Origin: Myxococcota bacterium
Lineage (GTDB): Bacteria; Myxococcota_A; Polyangia; Polyangiales; JANWZI01
Direction: 5' to 3'
Assembly: GCA_025054695.1 (NCBI GenBank)
Contig: JANWZI010000012.1
Span: 1-60,938, forward strand
Length of the DNA stretch: 60,938 bases
Position 1 is the first letter of the stretch, and each line of letters opens with the position of its first letter. The notes below the pieces were generated by a model, which searched no databases, was not told where the DNA came from, and saw only the letters and a program-made list of their open reading frames with translations. Shown piece by piece: positions 29,369-41,057 of this stretch. The translations under genes and the position numbers were made by a program.

Positions 29369-29839
29369 GTGGAGCGCGTCCCGATCACGCCGGCCGGCCT
29401 GGCCGCCCTGCGCGCGGAGCTCGCCGCGCTCAAGGACGAGCGCCCCCGCATCTCGCGGGAGATCGGCGCTGCGCGCGAGCACGGCGACCTTCGCGAGAAC
29501 GCGGAGTACCACGCCGCGAAGGAACGACAGGGCTTCGTCGAAGCCCGCATCCGAGAACTCGAGGACAAGCTCTCGCGCGTCGAGGTCATCGACCCGGCCA
29601 CCCAGAGCGGCGACCGCGTCGCCTTCGGCGCCCGGGTCACGCTCGAGGACGTCGAGACCGGCAAGGTCGTCGAGTATCAGATCGTCGGGCCCGACGAGGC
29701 CGACCTGTCCCGCGGTACGATCTCCGTCAGCTCGCCGCTTGCGCGGGCGCTGCTGCAGCGCGAGGTAGGCGACGAGGTGACCGTACGCGCACCCGGTGGC
29801 TCGCGGACCTGGCACCTGGTCGCGATCCGCTGGGGCTGA
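29369..29839 (+). CDS. greA: transcription elongation factor GreA
   Basis: A 156-aa protein, normal GreA length. The N-terminal coiled coil includes LKDERPRISREIGAAREHGD and LRENAEYHAAKERQ with the conserved acidic tip (D and E of the GDLRENAEY motif). The C-terminal FKBP-like domain contains GDRVAFGARVTLED and ISVSSPLARALLQREVGDEV. It rescues backtracked RNA polymerase by stimulating transcript cleavage. The GTG at 29369 gives the standard N-terminus (ERVPITPAGLAALRAELAAL). The stop is one base before the GTG of recG, so the two genes are probably co-transcribed. The assignment is secure. Confidence 0.94.
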   Translation: MERVPITPAGLAALRAELAALKDERPRISREIGAAREHGDLRENAEYHAAKERQGFVEARIRELEDKLSRVEVIDPATQSGDRVAFGARVTLEDVETGKVVEYQIVGPDEADLSRGTISVSSPLARALLQREVGDEVTVRAPGGSRTWHLVAIRWG

Positions 29840-29840
29840 G

Positions 29841-32357
<2,517 letters not shown>

Positions 32358-32438
32358 CCGCACGGGCCGAAGTCGCCGCGACGGCGGCGCCCCCCAACGC
32401 ACGCGTGCACCGGTTCACCGTGGCGCAGTTGCCCGCTC

Positions 32439-35417
32439 ATGGATGAATCGCGCCTGGTGCGCAGCGCACATGCGGCGCGGCGTGTGCTGATCGCCGGCGG
32501 GCTGCTCGCGACGGGAGAGCTCGCCGTGTGCATCGACGCGATGGCGCCTGCGCTCGCCGCGGAGCGCGCCCGCGCGCTCTTCGTGCTGGCCTGCTGGAGC
32601 ACATGCACGCTCGGTGCTCTGAGCGCATGGCTCGGCGGGTGGTTGCTGCTCGCCGCGACCGGCGCGGCCGCGATGCGTTCCGCCGCACCACGCCGTCTGT
32701 TCGTCGCTGTCGGCGTGACGGCCGCCGTTTCAAGCGCGTCGTTCGCATGGCTCCTCACCGACGGGTCCCGCATTCGCGCAAGCCCCCTGCGTCCCGTTCT
32801 CGTTTTGCTCGTCACCGTGGGCGCTTCGCTCGTGGCCGTCGCGCTCGTACGGGCCCTGATCCTCGTCCGCACAAAGCCGTCCCACGCCCGTCGCGCCGCG
32901 CTCGCGCTGGGCGTCGGCGCTGCGCTCGCCCTCGTCCTGGACGCGCGCGTCTGGCTCCGGCTCTATCCGGCCCTGCACGCGGCGCTCGCCGTCTGCGCCG
33001 TCGTGGCCATGACGACGGCCGTGGCCGTCTGGCCGGCGGGCGCGCGAGCCCGGAACCGCCGGCGCTCGCCGTGGTGGCCGCTCGCGCTGTTCGGCGTCGC
33101 CATGCTCGCGACTCCGAGCCTGCAGCCCATCGCCGCGGCGGCGGAAACGGCCGCGCGGGCCGAGGTGTTCGCGCCCATCACGGGCAAGCTGCTACGCACG
33201 CTGCGTCGCGTGGAGCGCGACGGCGGCACTCCCCTTCGCCAGGATGCGCCGCGGACACCCGTCGCGTCACCCGCAGCACCCGACGCGCGTGCCATGCGCC
33301 TCGCGCTCGACCTCCGTGGCCGGGACGTGCTCGTGGTCACCGTCGACGCGCTCCGCGCCGATCGCGTGGGCTTGTCCGCAAGCCCATCCCTGACGCCCGA
33401 GCTCGACGCCCTCGCTTCCGACGGCGTCGTGTTCGCGCGCGCATACACGCCGTCTCCGCACACCTCGTACGCGCTCGCGAGCCTGTGGACGGGCAGGCAC
33501 GTGCGCGACGAGGTCCGCGTCGGCCGTTCCGTCGGGGGACTCGTCACCCTTCCCTCGCTGCTCCGCGAGCGCGGTCACGAGACGCTCGCCATCTACCCGC
33601 CGTGGATTTTCCGCGTCGACGGCGAGCGGCTGGGCGCGCTCGCGACATCCGGCTTCGGCTTCGAGCACCGCATCGTCGACGAGCGCCCCGGCACCGAGCG
33701 GGCCGAGCAACTCGACGCTTGGCTCGCCGGCCGTCCGCCCGGCCGACCCGTCCTTGCGTGGGTCCATCTCGTCGAGCCCCACGAGCCCTACGAGCCGCCC
33801 GAGGAGCTTGCCGCAGCCGGTGGCCCCGTCGAGCGGTACGACGGCGAGGTGCGGCTGGCCGACGCCATCGTCGGCGAGCTCGTCCGTCGCATGCGGGCGC
33901 GCCGTGCGGACGCGATCGTGATCGTGACCGCCGATCACGGCGAGGAGTTCGGCGAGCACGGCGGTCGCTTCCACGGCACGACGCTGTACGACGAACAGGT
34001 ACGCGTCCCGCTCCTGTGGTCGGGGCCCGGGCTACGCGCGCGCACGATCGAGGCCCCCGTGGGCCTCGTCGACGTGGCGCCCACGCTTGCCGCCGCGCTG
34101 GGCGTGCCGGCTCCGCCGGGGCACCACGGCCGAAACCTGGTCGACTGGCTTGTCGGATCGGAGGCCGACTCCGGCTTCGCGTTCGCCTCCGTCGGGGAAG
34201 AGCGGATGGTCGTCGACGCGCGCTTCAAGCTGATCTGCGCCGACGGCGCACCCGCGTGTCGGCTCTTCGACCTGCGATCCGACCCCCAGGAGCGGCACAA
34301 CGTCGCCGCGATGCATCCGGAAGCGGTCCGCGCGCTGATGGCGGCGCTCGAGCAGCACGCCGCCCGTATCGCCGGCGACGTGGGTCCTTGGGCCTGGATC
34401 GAGCGTGCCCGCCTCGGCGACCGCGGCGCCGCCTCGGCCCTGGCCTCGCTGCTCGGCGATCCAGACGCAGCCATACGCGCCCGGGCGGCCGAGGCGTTGG
34501 GGCACCTCGAGGCAGCCTCGCAGCGCCCCGTGCTCGAGGAAGTCGCGCGCAACGATGCCGATCCCGTCGTCCGCGCCGAGGCCACCATCGCGGCTCACCG
34601 TCTCGGAAGTGACGCGCCGATAGGCAGGCTGCTCGCCGTCGCAACGGACGCACGCCTGCCGCAGCCGACCCGTCGTCGGGCCGCCCTCGCGGCGGGGCCC
34701 GCGGCGGACCGACCCACCGCCGAGGTTCTCTGTGCCATGGCCCTCGACGCCTCGGAGCCGCATGCCTCTCGCGTGCGGGCGCTCGACGTGCTGGGCGCCC
34801 TCGGCCGACCGGCGAGCTTCTGCACGCTGCGGCTCGAAACACTCCTCTCCGACCCATGGCTCCGCATCGACGCCGCGCGCGCCCTGGGCCGCATCGGGGA
34901 CCGACGTGCCCGCGCGGCGCTTCTCCACGCGCTCCGCACCGAGCCGTATCCGGGAGCGGCAGGCGCGCAGGCCCTCGCTCTCGCTCGCCTCGGAGAACGC
35001 CGGTTCGTTCCACTGCTGCTCGCTCGCATGCTCGGGGAGGAACCGATCCCCGATGCTGTTCTGGCACTTCGGACGGCCGGAGCGCTCGGAACGGGATCGC
35101 CGTGGGGAGCCGACTTGACCAGGCCCTCCGCGCGACGCGTGGGACCGTGGCAGTGCGACGCACGTGCGTGCAGGCCGAGCCCCGGCGCGCGCCTGCGTCT
35201 TCCGTCTCGAGCGGTTGGGCATCCCACGCGCATCTGGGTCCGCCTCGATCCCGCAGGCCCCGGCGTGCTCGAGATCGCGGGCGAACGCATCGAGGTGTCG
35301 GGGCTGGCCGCCGAGCTCGGCGTCACGCTCGCGGCCGACGCGGCGACACGTACCGTCGCGGTGAGGATCGACGGCCAAGTAGGCCTCGCAGCGTTCGTCG
35401 CGCTGCCACTCGACTGA
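32439..35417 (+). CDS. membrane-anchored sulfatase-superfamily enzyme fused to HEAT repeats
   Basis: A 992-aa protein. Six or so membrane helices occupy residues 12-228. An alkaline-phosphatase-superfamily catalytic domain follows, about 290-620, with metal-site segments VTVDALRADR and TADHGEEFGEHGGRFHG. The nucleophile region is PSPHTSYALASLWTG, with no Cys-x-Pro-Ser-Arg motif. It is therefore not a formylglycine sulfatase by the usual rule and may use a Thr/Ser nucleophile, as phosphoglycerol or phosphoethanolamine transferases do. Residues about 655-870 are HEAT-like (AIRARAAEALGHLEAA). A small C-terminal beta domain ends the protein. It could modify envelope lipids or polymers; the substrate is unknown. 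Confidence 0.75.
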   Translation: MDESRLVRSAHAARRVLIAGGLLATGELAVCIDAMAPALAAERARALFVLACWSTCTLGALSAWLGGWLLLAATGAAAMRSAAPRRLFVAVGVTAAVSSASFAWLLTDGSRIRASPLRPVLVLLVTVGASLVAVALVRALILVRTKPSHARRAALALGVGAALALVLDARVWLRLYPALHAALAVCAVVAMTTAVAVWPAGARARNRRRSPWWPLALFGVAMLATPSLQPIAAAAETAARAEVFAPITGKLLRTLRRVERDGGTPLRQDAPRTPVASPAAPDARAMRLALDLRGRDVLVVTVDALRADRVGLSASPSLTPELDALASDGVVFARAYTPSPHTSYALASLWTGRHVRDEVRVGRSVGGLVTLPSLLRERGHETLAIYPPWIFRVDGERLGALATSGFGFEHRIVDERPGTERAEQLDAWLAGRPPGRPVLAWVHLVEPHEPYEPPEELAAAGGPVERYDGEVRLADAIVGELVRRMRARRADAIVIVTADHGEEFGEHGGRFHGTTLYDEQVRVPLLWSGPGLRARTIEAPVGLVDVAPTLAAALGVPAPPGHHGRNLVDWLVGSEADSGFAFASVGEERMVVDARFKLICADGAPACRLFDLRSDPQERHNVAAMHPEAVRALMAALEQHAARIAGDVGPWAWIERARLGDRGAASALASLLGDPDAAIRARAAEALGHLEAASQRPVLEEVARNDADPVVRAEATIAAHRLGSDAPIGRLLAVATDARLPQPTRRRAALAAGPAADRPTAEVLCAMALDASEPHASRVRALDVLGALGRPASFCTLRLETLLSDPWLRIDAARALGRIGDRRARAALLHALRTEPYPGAAGAQALALARLGERRFVPLLLARMLGEEPIPDAVLALRTAGALGTGSPWGADLTRPSARRVGPWQCDARACRPSPGARLRLPSRAVGHPTRIWVRLDPAGPGVLEIAGERIEVSGLAAELGVTLAADAATRTVAVRIDGQVGLAAFVALPLD

Positions 35418-35439
35418 CGGCGTCTACGGATTGGCTCGA

Positions 35440-35600
<161 letters not shown>

Positions 35601-35710
35601 GCGAGGCGAGCTCGGGGTCGCTCCGGCGTCGGCCGCCGAAAGGCTTGAGCCGGGCGGCCCGCAGCGAAGCTGACCGCTCGAGACGGCGGGGTAGGATGCC
35701 GGTGGGGACG

Positions 35711-37486
35711 ATGCAGCCGAGCAGCGGTCCGGTTCCCTTCGGTCCCTACGTGCTCCTGCGTCGACTCGGCGCAGGCGGGATGGCCGAGGTGTACCTCGCG
35801 GTCGCTCGGGGCACCGGGGGCTTCGAAAAACTGTTGTGCATCAAGCGCGTGCGGCCCGAGCGCGCCCGCGACGCGGCCTTCATCACGGCTCTCGTCGAAG
35901 AAGCCAAGATCGTCGCCGGCATCGTCCATCCCAACGTCGCCCAGGTCTTCGACCTCGGCTGCATCGACGGCGAGTACTACGTCGCGATGGAGCTGGTCGA
36001 CGGCGTCGACGTCTTCCGGATGTTGCACGAGGCCGAGCAGCGCAAGGTCCACCTGCCGATCCCCGCCGCCGCGCTCGTCGTGCAGAAGGTCTGCCTCGGG
36101 CTGCACGCCGCCCACACGCTGTGCGGACCCGACGGGCGACCGTACGGGATCGTCCATCGCGACGTCTCGCCGCACAATGTGCTCGTCTCGCGCGAGGGCG
36201 AGGTCAAGCTCATCGACTTCGGAGTCGCCAAGGCGAGCCTGCGCGCGCAGCAGACCGAAGCGGGACTCGTCAAGGGCAAGTACAACTATCTGGCACCCGA
36301 ACAGGCGCGGGGCGATCCGGTCGACGCGCGCACCGACGTGTTCGCGGCCGGCATCCTGCTCTTCGAGATGCTCGCGGGCGAACCGCTGTATCGTGGCGAC
36401 CGCATCGCGGATCTGCTCGACCAGACCCGACGCGCGCGAATCCCCAACATCCGCCGGCTGCGACCCGACGTTCCGCGACCGCTCGCCGTGATCGTGCGCA
36501 CGGCGCTGCGTCGCGATCCCGAGGACCGATACCCGACCGCCGCGGCCTTCGCGTCGGCCCTCGGAGAGTACCTCTCGACGCACGAGCCGGCCTACGGGGC
36601 GCACGATCTCGCGTCCCTGGTCGAGTGGCTCTTCCCGTCGGCAACCGATCTGCCGGCCGAGTCGAGTCGCGTGCATCTGATGCGTCTGGACGACTACGTC
36701 TCCGCGCCGGGCGTCAGTCTCGTCTCGGCGCCGGGCGTCGCCCGCGCCGAACGGGTCGAGCGGCCCAACGCGAGCGACGAACTGGAAGCCGTCGCGACGC
36801 GTATCGCCGCGCCACGACCCGCCGCAGCGCCGACGTCGCTGCGGACAGGCCCCGAAGCCGTTCGGGACGTCCCGTCGGGCCTTGTGCCGACGTCGACGAC
36901 CATGGCCATCCGGGCGCGAGCCCGTCGTAGGCGGCTCGCGGCCGTCGGCGCGGCGACGATCTCGCTCGGCGTGGCGGCGACCGCGGCTGTCCTGTGGCTC
37001 GCCAGCGGCTCGCCGCGTAGCACGCTCGTGGTCGAGTCGACGCCTCCGGGCGCGCGGCTCTCGATTGGTGGACGCGACACCGGCGCGCGCACGCCGACGC
37101 GCCAGGACCTCAAGGTGGCACCCGGACGCAGCGTGCTCGTGCGCCTTGACGCGGACGGACACGAGCCCTGGGAGCGAGAGGTCTACCTCGTCGAGGGCGA
37201 GACGCGCGTCGAGGCGGTGCTCGCCGAGGCTCGTGGCACACTGACCATCCACACCGTTCCGCCCGACGCCGAGGTCCGCGTGGACGGCGTCCCGCGGGGC
37301 CACGCCCCGGTGGTGCTCGAAGGCCTGCCGCTCGACAGAGACGTGACCGTGTCGGTGAGTCGGCCAGGATACATTCCCGAGGTTCGCCTTCACCGATGGA
37401 TGCAGGGACAACGCACGGCCGTGCTCGAGATCCCGCTCATCCCGGAGGGCGAGCCGACTTCTTCGCAGCCGTCAGGCGGTCCGTGA
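35711..37486 (+). CDS. membrane Ser/Thr protein kinase with two PEGA domains
   Basis: A 591-aa protein. The N-terminal kinase domain shows the Gly loop LGAGGMAEVYL, the Lys in LCIKRV, the catalytic HRDVSPHNVLV near residue 150 and the DFG in LIDFGVAKA near 169. The sequence is complete, so it should be active; HRDVSPHN is typical of myxobacterial kinases. A Pro/Ala-rich linker, one membrane helix (about 410-428, ATISLGVAATAAVLWLA) and two PEGA domains (about 438-503 and 510-575, TPPGARLSI and VPPDAEVRV) follow. ATG 35711 is chosen because GGTGGGG precedes it; ATG 35696 overlaps a possible -10 box (TAGGAT). It may phosphorylate an FHA partner, but none can be named. Confidence 0.88.
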   Translation: MQPSSGPVPFGPYVLLRRLGAGGMAEVYLAVARGTGGFEKLLCIKRVRPERARDAAFITALVEEAKIVAGIVHPNVAQVFDLGCIDGEYYVAMELVDGVDVFRMLHEAEQRKVHLPIPAAALVVQKVCLGLHAAHTLCGPDGRPYGIVHRDVSPHNVLVSREGEVKLIDFGVAKASLRAQQTEAGLVKGKYNYLAPEQARGDPVDARTDVFAAGILLFEMLAGEPLYRGDRIADLLDQTRRARIPNIRRLRPDVPRPLAVIVRTALRRDPEDRYPTAAAFASALGEYLSTHEPAYGAHDLASLVEWLFPSATDLPAESSRVHLMRLDDYVSAPGVSLVSAPGVARAERVERPNASDELEAVATRIAAPRPAAAPTSLRTGPEAVRDVPSGLVPTSTTMAIRARARRRRLAAVGAATISLGVAATAAVLWLASGSPRSTLVVESTPPGARLSIGGRDTGARTPTRQDLKVAPGRSVLVRLDADGHEPWEREVYLVEGETRVEAVLAEARGTLTIHTVPPDAEVRVDGVPRGHAPVVLEGLPLDRDVTVSVSRPGYIPEVRLHRWMQGQRTAVLEIPLIPEGEPTSSQPSGGP

Positions 37487-37488
37487 CT

Positions 37489-37545
37489 CGGGGTCGGGGT
37501 CGGGCTCCGACTCGGCCTCGGGCTCGGACTCGGCCCTGCCTCGAC
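37489..37545 (-). repeat. short GAGNCC array 6, reverse orientation
   Basis: About 55 bp reading TCGGGCTCCGACTCGGC on the plus strand, that is, GAGNCC units on the minus strand, between the kinase stop and the HEAT-protein gene. It is one of only two arrays with this orientation. Confidence 0.7.
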
Positions 37546-37565
37546 GCATAACCCGCGGAATCAGT

Positions 37566-37571
37566 TATCGT
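37566..37571 (+). promoter_or_regulatory. -10-like hexamer 7 nt before a start codon
   Basis: TATCGT followed by 7 nt and the ATG at 37579. No ribosome site precedes the ATG, and no convincing -35 box is seen. It is consistent with a leaderless transcript. Confidence 0.35.
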
Positions 37572-37578
37572 CGCCCGC

Positions 37579-39927
37579 ATGGAAGACCGTCGTCTTCCCC
37601 GGGGGATCGTCGAGCGAAAGAAGTCCGGGGGCGGTTTCGGGGGCCGCTTCGCGTCGACCATCATGGGCACGGCGCTGTTCGTCGCCGAGATGCAGCGTAG
37701 GGTACCGCTGCGCACGAAGCTGCTCGTGCTCGCCATCGTCGCGCTCGGAGCCGGCCTCGGAGGCTGGGCGTACTGGCGCGCGCGTCAGCGCGAGCACAAC
37801 CGCGCCGAGCTGCAAGCGGCCCTTGCGTCGCCTCCGGATCGCGGCGTCATCGCGGTCCGTGGTCTGCTGGGGCGACCGCTCGACGACGAGGCGCTCGCGC
37901 GCGCCTACGCGTACCTCGGACGCGCCGGCGATGCGGCGTCGGTCCCGGCGCTCGTCGAAGGGCTGTCGGGCCCACCCGATGTACGACGCGCAGCCGCAGC
38001 CGCTCTCGCGCGAATCGGGGCACCAGCCGCCCTGCCCGCGATCGAGCCGCTGTCGCGCATGATGGCGAGCGGCGACCCGCCAGACGTCTACGCCGCCGCC
38101 TGGGCGCTCGCCCGACTCGGCCAGCCGGCCGGCATCTCCGCCTGCGTCGAAGGACTGGCACGAGGAACGCTCGCATCGGTCGATGGCTTCGACCAGGCCC
38201 TGCTCGCGCAGTCGCTGGGACGCGACGGGCTCGCACGCCTGCTCGGGCACGAAGCCCCCGCCGTGCGCGCGTTCGCCGCGCGCTGGCTCGCCGGACACTG
38301 CGAGAGCGTGCCCGTCGCCGAGCTTGCCCGCGTCGCCAGGGATCCCGATGAATCGACCGCCCTGGCCGCATCGGTGACGCTGGCGCGCTGTGGCGGCCCC
38401 ACCGAGCTCGCCGCGGTCGCGGCGGTCGCGGCGGAGCGGCCGGCGCTCGTCGAGCCGATGTACCGCGCTTTCGCCTTGCAAGTGGGCGCTCCTGGCATCG
38501 CGGCCATCTGGCCCGCATTGCCCGAGCGCGTCCACGACGCGGCGCTCGAGGCGCTCGTCGCCTCAGCCGATCCGCGGACCGCCCAGGTGCTTCCCATCGA
38601 GCGAGTCCTGGGCTCATCTCCCCCCGCGGCGCGACGGATCCTCGTCGGTCGGGCGCTCCTCGAATGGGGCGATGCGCGGGGACTCGAGGTGCTCGACCCC
38701 CTGTTCGCGGCCAGCGGCCCCGAAGCGCAGGCGGCCGTGGAAGCCCTTGCCGCATCGCCGGAGCCGACGTTCGTCGAGCCCGTCTTGCTGTCCCTCGCGA
38801 CGCGCCGTTCGGACCTGCGACTCGCGGTGCTCCGGGCCGCCGGACGAGTCGGGGCCTGTGGTGAGCGGGCTCGCGTCCTGTACCAGGGTCTCGGACAGGC
38901 ACCGCCGACGATGGGCGAAGCGCTGGCCGCGCTCGCGCGCTGCGGTCGACACGAGGCCGCGGCACCCGCGTTGGCACGGCACACTCGCCCGGGGGGCGAG
39001 CACGACCGCCTCGACGTCACCGAGGGCGCCCTGCGGCTCGCGCTGCTCGACGCGGTCGCGAGGCTGCGACCACCCGAGGCGGGCGAGCCCCTGCTCGGCC
39101 TCGTCACGGCTCCCTCAACCCACGGCCGGCTCCGCCTCGCCGCCGCGCATGCCCTTGGTGCCGTGGCCGACGACGCCGTGCTCGAGCGTGTGGCCGATCG
39201 CATGCTCGATGCCTCGACGCCACCGGCCATCCGGCGCGCGCTCGCGGTCGCGTTGCTGCACCGCGCTCCGCCCGGGGCGATGGGCCGCCTGCTCGGCTAC
39301 CTTCGTTCGGGAGACGAGGACGAACGAACCCGGGCGGCCGTCGCGGCCGTGGCGCTGTCCGCGGGCCCGGACCTCGCGGACGAGCTTCGCCGCTTGCTCG
39401 ACGACGAACGAGCGCGCGCCCACGCGGCCGTGGCCGTCGCGTGGGGCGGCGACGAAGCCGGCGCCCGGCGTCTGGGCGACGTCGTCGCCTCGGACCCGAG
39501 ATTCGGCGCGACGGTGCGAGCGCGGATCCGCGAAACGGAGCTTCCGATCGAGTCGGCGATGCTCCGCGACGGTCGCCTCACTCGACGTCTCGTCCAAGCG
39601 CTGCGCGTGCGTGACGCCGGCGTGGGCGACGCATGGCAGCACCTGACCGCCGCGCTCGGCCGGGACCACGAAGAGCCGGGGGGCGCCTCCGCGCTCGAGA
39701 TTCGCCGATGGCTCGCGGCGGCGCTCGACGATCCGCACGACGCCGAAACGCGCCGGATGGCGGCCGAGGCGCTCCTCGCCATCGGCGCCCGCGGGATTCT
39801 GCTCGCCGCCCGCGCGGCCCGGGGGCCCGGAGCCGCAGAAGCCGCCGCCGTCCTCGATGCCGCCGACAGCTCGGGGGCGCGACGGGGCACCGTCGCCTTG
39901 ACCGGAGCCGAAGCCGGCGCTAGCTGA
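37579..39927 (+). CDS. HEAT-repeat membrane protein
   Basis: A 782-aa protein. A basic N-terminus is followed by one membrane helix at about 46-66 (TKLLVLAIVALGAGLGGWAYW). The rest is built from HEAT-like helical repeats rich in Ala and Leu, for example VRRAAAAALARIGAPAALPA and RLAAAHALGAVADDAVLERV. Such repeats are normally protein-docking scaffolds; no catalytic motif is visible. It follows the kinase gene by 92 bp and resembles the HEAT tail of the sulfatase-like protein three genes upstream, which may indicate a shared process. The function is not known. Most of the chain is probably periplasmic, but topology is inferred only from the single helix. Confidence 0.7.
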   Translation: MEDRRLPRGIVERKKSGGGFGGRFASTIMGTALFVAEMQRRVPLRTKLLVLAIVALGAGLGGWAYWRARQREHNRAELQAALASPPDRGVIAVRGLLGRPLDDEALARAYAYLGRAGDAASVPALVEGLSGPPDVRRAAAAALARIGAPAALPAIEPLSRMMASGDPPDVYAAAWALARLGQPAGISACVEGLARGTLASVDGFDQALLAQSLGRDGLARLLGHEAPAVRAFAARWLAGHCESVPVAELARVARDPDESTALAASVTLARCGGPTELAAVAAVAAERPALVEPMYRAFALQVGAPGIAAIWPALPERVHDAALEALVASADPRTAQVLPIERVLGSSPPAARRILVGRALLEWGDARGLEVLDPLFAASGPEAQAAVEALAASPEPTFVEPVLLSLATRRSDLRLAVLRAAGRVGACGERARVLYQGLGQAPPTMGEALAALARCGRHEAAAPALARHTRPGGEHDRLDVTEGALRLALLDAVARLRPPEAGEPLLGLVTAPSTHGRLRLAAAHALGAVADDAVLERVADRMLDASTPPAIRRALAVALLHRAPPGAMGRLLGYLRSGDEDERTRAAVAAVALSAGPDLADELRRLLDDERARAHAAVAVAWGGDEAGARRLGDVVASDPRFGATVRARIRETELPIESAMLRDGRLTRRLVQALRVRDAGVGDAWQHLTAALGRDHEEPGGASALEIRRWLAAALDDPHDAETRRMAAEALLAIGARGILLAARAARGPGAAEAAAVLDAADSSGARRGTVALTGAEAGAS

Positions 39928-39983
39928 GCTGCCCCACGCGCGCGGCGGATCGGCCGACGCGCGCGGCATCGGCGCGATTTCCC

Positions 39984-40244
39984 ATGGTCGTCATTCGCCT
40001 CGCCCGCCACGGTGCCAAGAAGCACCCCCACTACCACATCGTCGTCGCCCACTCTGAAGCGCCTCGAGACGGACGATTCCTCGAGCGCATCGGGACCTAC
40101 GACCCCGCGCGGCCGATGGCCGACGCCCTCGTCGACCGCGCACGGTTGCAGCATTGGCTCGACCGCGGCGCGCGACCGAGCCCGACCGTCGCGCGCGTGC
40201 TGCGCGAGCACGCCCGCGCGCTCGCGGCCGTCGGACGTGGCTGA
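39984..40244 (+). CDS. rpsP: 30S ribosomal protein S16
   Basis: An 86-aa protein, standard S16 length, starting VVIRLARHGAKKHPHYHIVV and containing ERIGTYDPARP. It is a component of the small ribosomal subunit and assists its assembly. It heads the conserved rpsP-khpA-rimM-trmD block. The stop overlaps the start region of the KH-domain gene by 8 bp. No ribosome-binding sequence is evident before ATG 39984. The identification is secure. Confidence 0.95.
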   Translation: MVVIRLARHGAKKHPHYHIVVAHSEAPRDGRFLERIGTYDPARPMADALVDRARLQHWLDRGARPSPTVARVLREHARALAAVGRG

Positions 40245-40506
40245 AGCCGACGAGACGCTCACGCCGATCGACCAGATGCGCGATCTGGTCGACTTCCTCG
40301 CGCGTCAGCTCGTCGATCGGCCTGAGGAGGTACGCGTCACCGCCGTGCAGGAGCCCCGGCGCGTGCGTCTGGAGCTGTGCGGCGGCCCCGGTGACCTCGG
40401 CAAGGTGATCGGGCGCGAGGGGCGCACCGCGCGCGCGCTGCGCACGGTGCTCGCCGCCCTCGCGGCGCGCCACGGAGCGCGAGCGATCCTGGACATCCGC
40501 GAATGA
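40237..40506 (+). CDS. khpA: KH-domain RNA-binding protein KhpA
   Basis: An 89-aa protein. GTG 40237 overlaps the end of rpsP, and the frame shows a type II KH domain with the RNA-contacting GxxG loop in KVIGREGRTARALR. KhpA proteins bind RNA, often with KhpB/EloR, and are usually encoded between rpsP and rimM, as here. A longer frame beginning inside rpsP at 40012 is open but not plausible. Its stop overlaps the rimM start (ATGA), which argues for coupled translation. Confidence 0.9.
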   Translation: MAEADETLTPIDQMRDLVDFLARQLVDRPEEVRVTAVQEPRRVRLELCGGPGDLGKVIGREGRTARALRTVLAALAARHGARAILDIRE

Positions 40507-41057
40507 AGGAGCCCGCCGGCCCGCGCGACGGGAAGCGGCTCCTCGTGGTCGCGCGCGCCGGGCGGCCTCACGGGCTCGACGGTCGGATTCAGCTCCATCC
40601 GTTCAACCCCGACGGCGACATCCTCGACGTCGTGCGGAACATCGTGCTGCGAACGCACGACGGCGTCGAGCGCGACTACCGCGTCCTCGACGCGCGCCGT
40701 GGACCGCGCCAGGCGTGGCTCGTCTCCCTCGAAGGTGTCCATACGCGCACCGAGGCGCGCACCTTGACCGGCGCGCTCGTGCTCGTACGGCGCGAGCAGT
40801 TCCCCCCGCTTCCGGAGGGTCAGTGGTACTACGTCGACCTCGAGGGTCTGGGGGTGGTCGACCCGATGGGGCAGCGGATCGGCACGGTCGCGCGCGTCAT
40901 CGGGTACCCGACCATCGACTGCCTCGTCGTCGAGGGGCACCAGTGGGTCCGCGAGGTTCCGCTCCAACCACCCTGGGTCGTCGACGTGCGCGTCGCGGAT
41001 GGCGTCGTACTCGTCGGCGACTTGTCCGACGTTCCAGTCCTCTCCCGTCCTCCGTGA
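40503..41057 (+). CDS. rimM: ribosome maturation factor RimM
   Basis: A 184-aa protein. The N-terminal beta-barrel begins LLVVARAGRPHGLDGRIQL, the usual GxxxxPHGLxG segment. The C-terminal PRC-barrel includes WYYVDLEGLGVVD and IGTVARVIGYPTIDCLVV. RimM binds S19 during 30S head assembly. The start overlaps the khpA stop (ATGA) and the stop overlaps the trmD start (GTGA). All family landmarks are present, and the short acidic/Pro tail is ordinary. Confidence 0.93.
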   Translation: MKEPAGPRDGKRLLVVARAGRPHGLDGRIQLHPFNPDGDILDVVRNIVLRTHDGVERDYRVLDARRGPRQAWLVSLEGVHTRTEARTLTGALVLVRREQFPPLPEGQWYYVDLEGLGVVDPMGQRIGTVARVIGYPTIDCLVVEGHQWVREVPLQPPWVVDVRVADGVVLVGDLSDVPVLSRPP

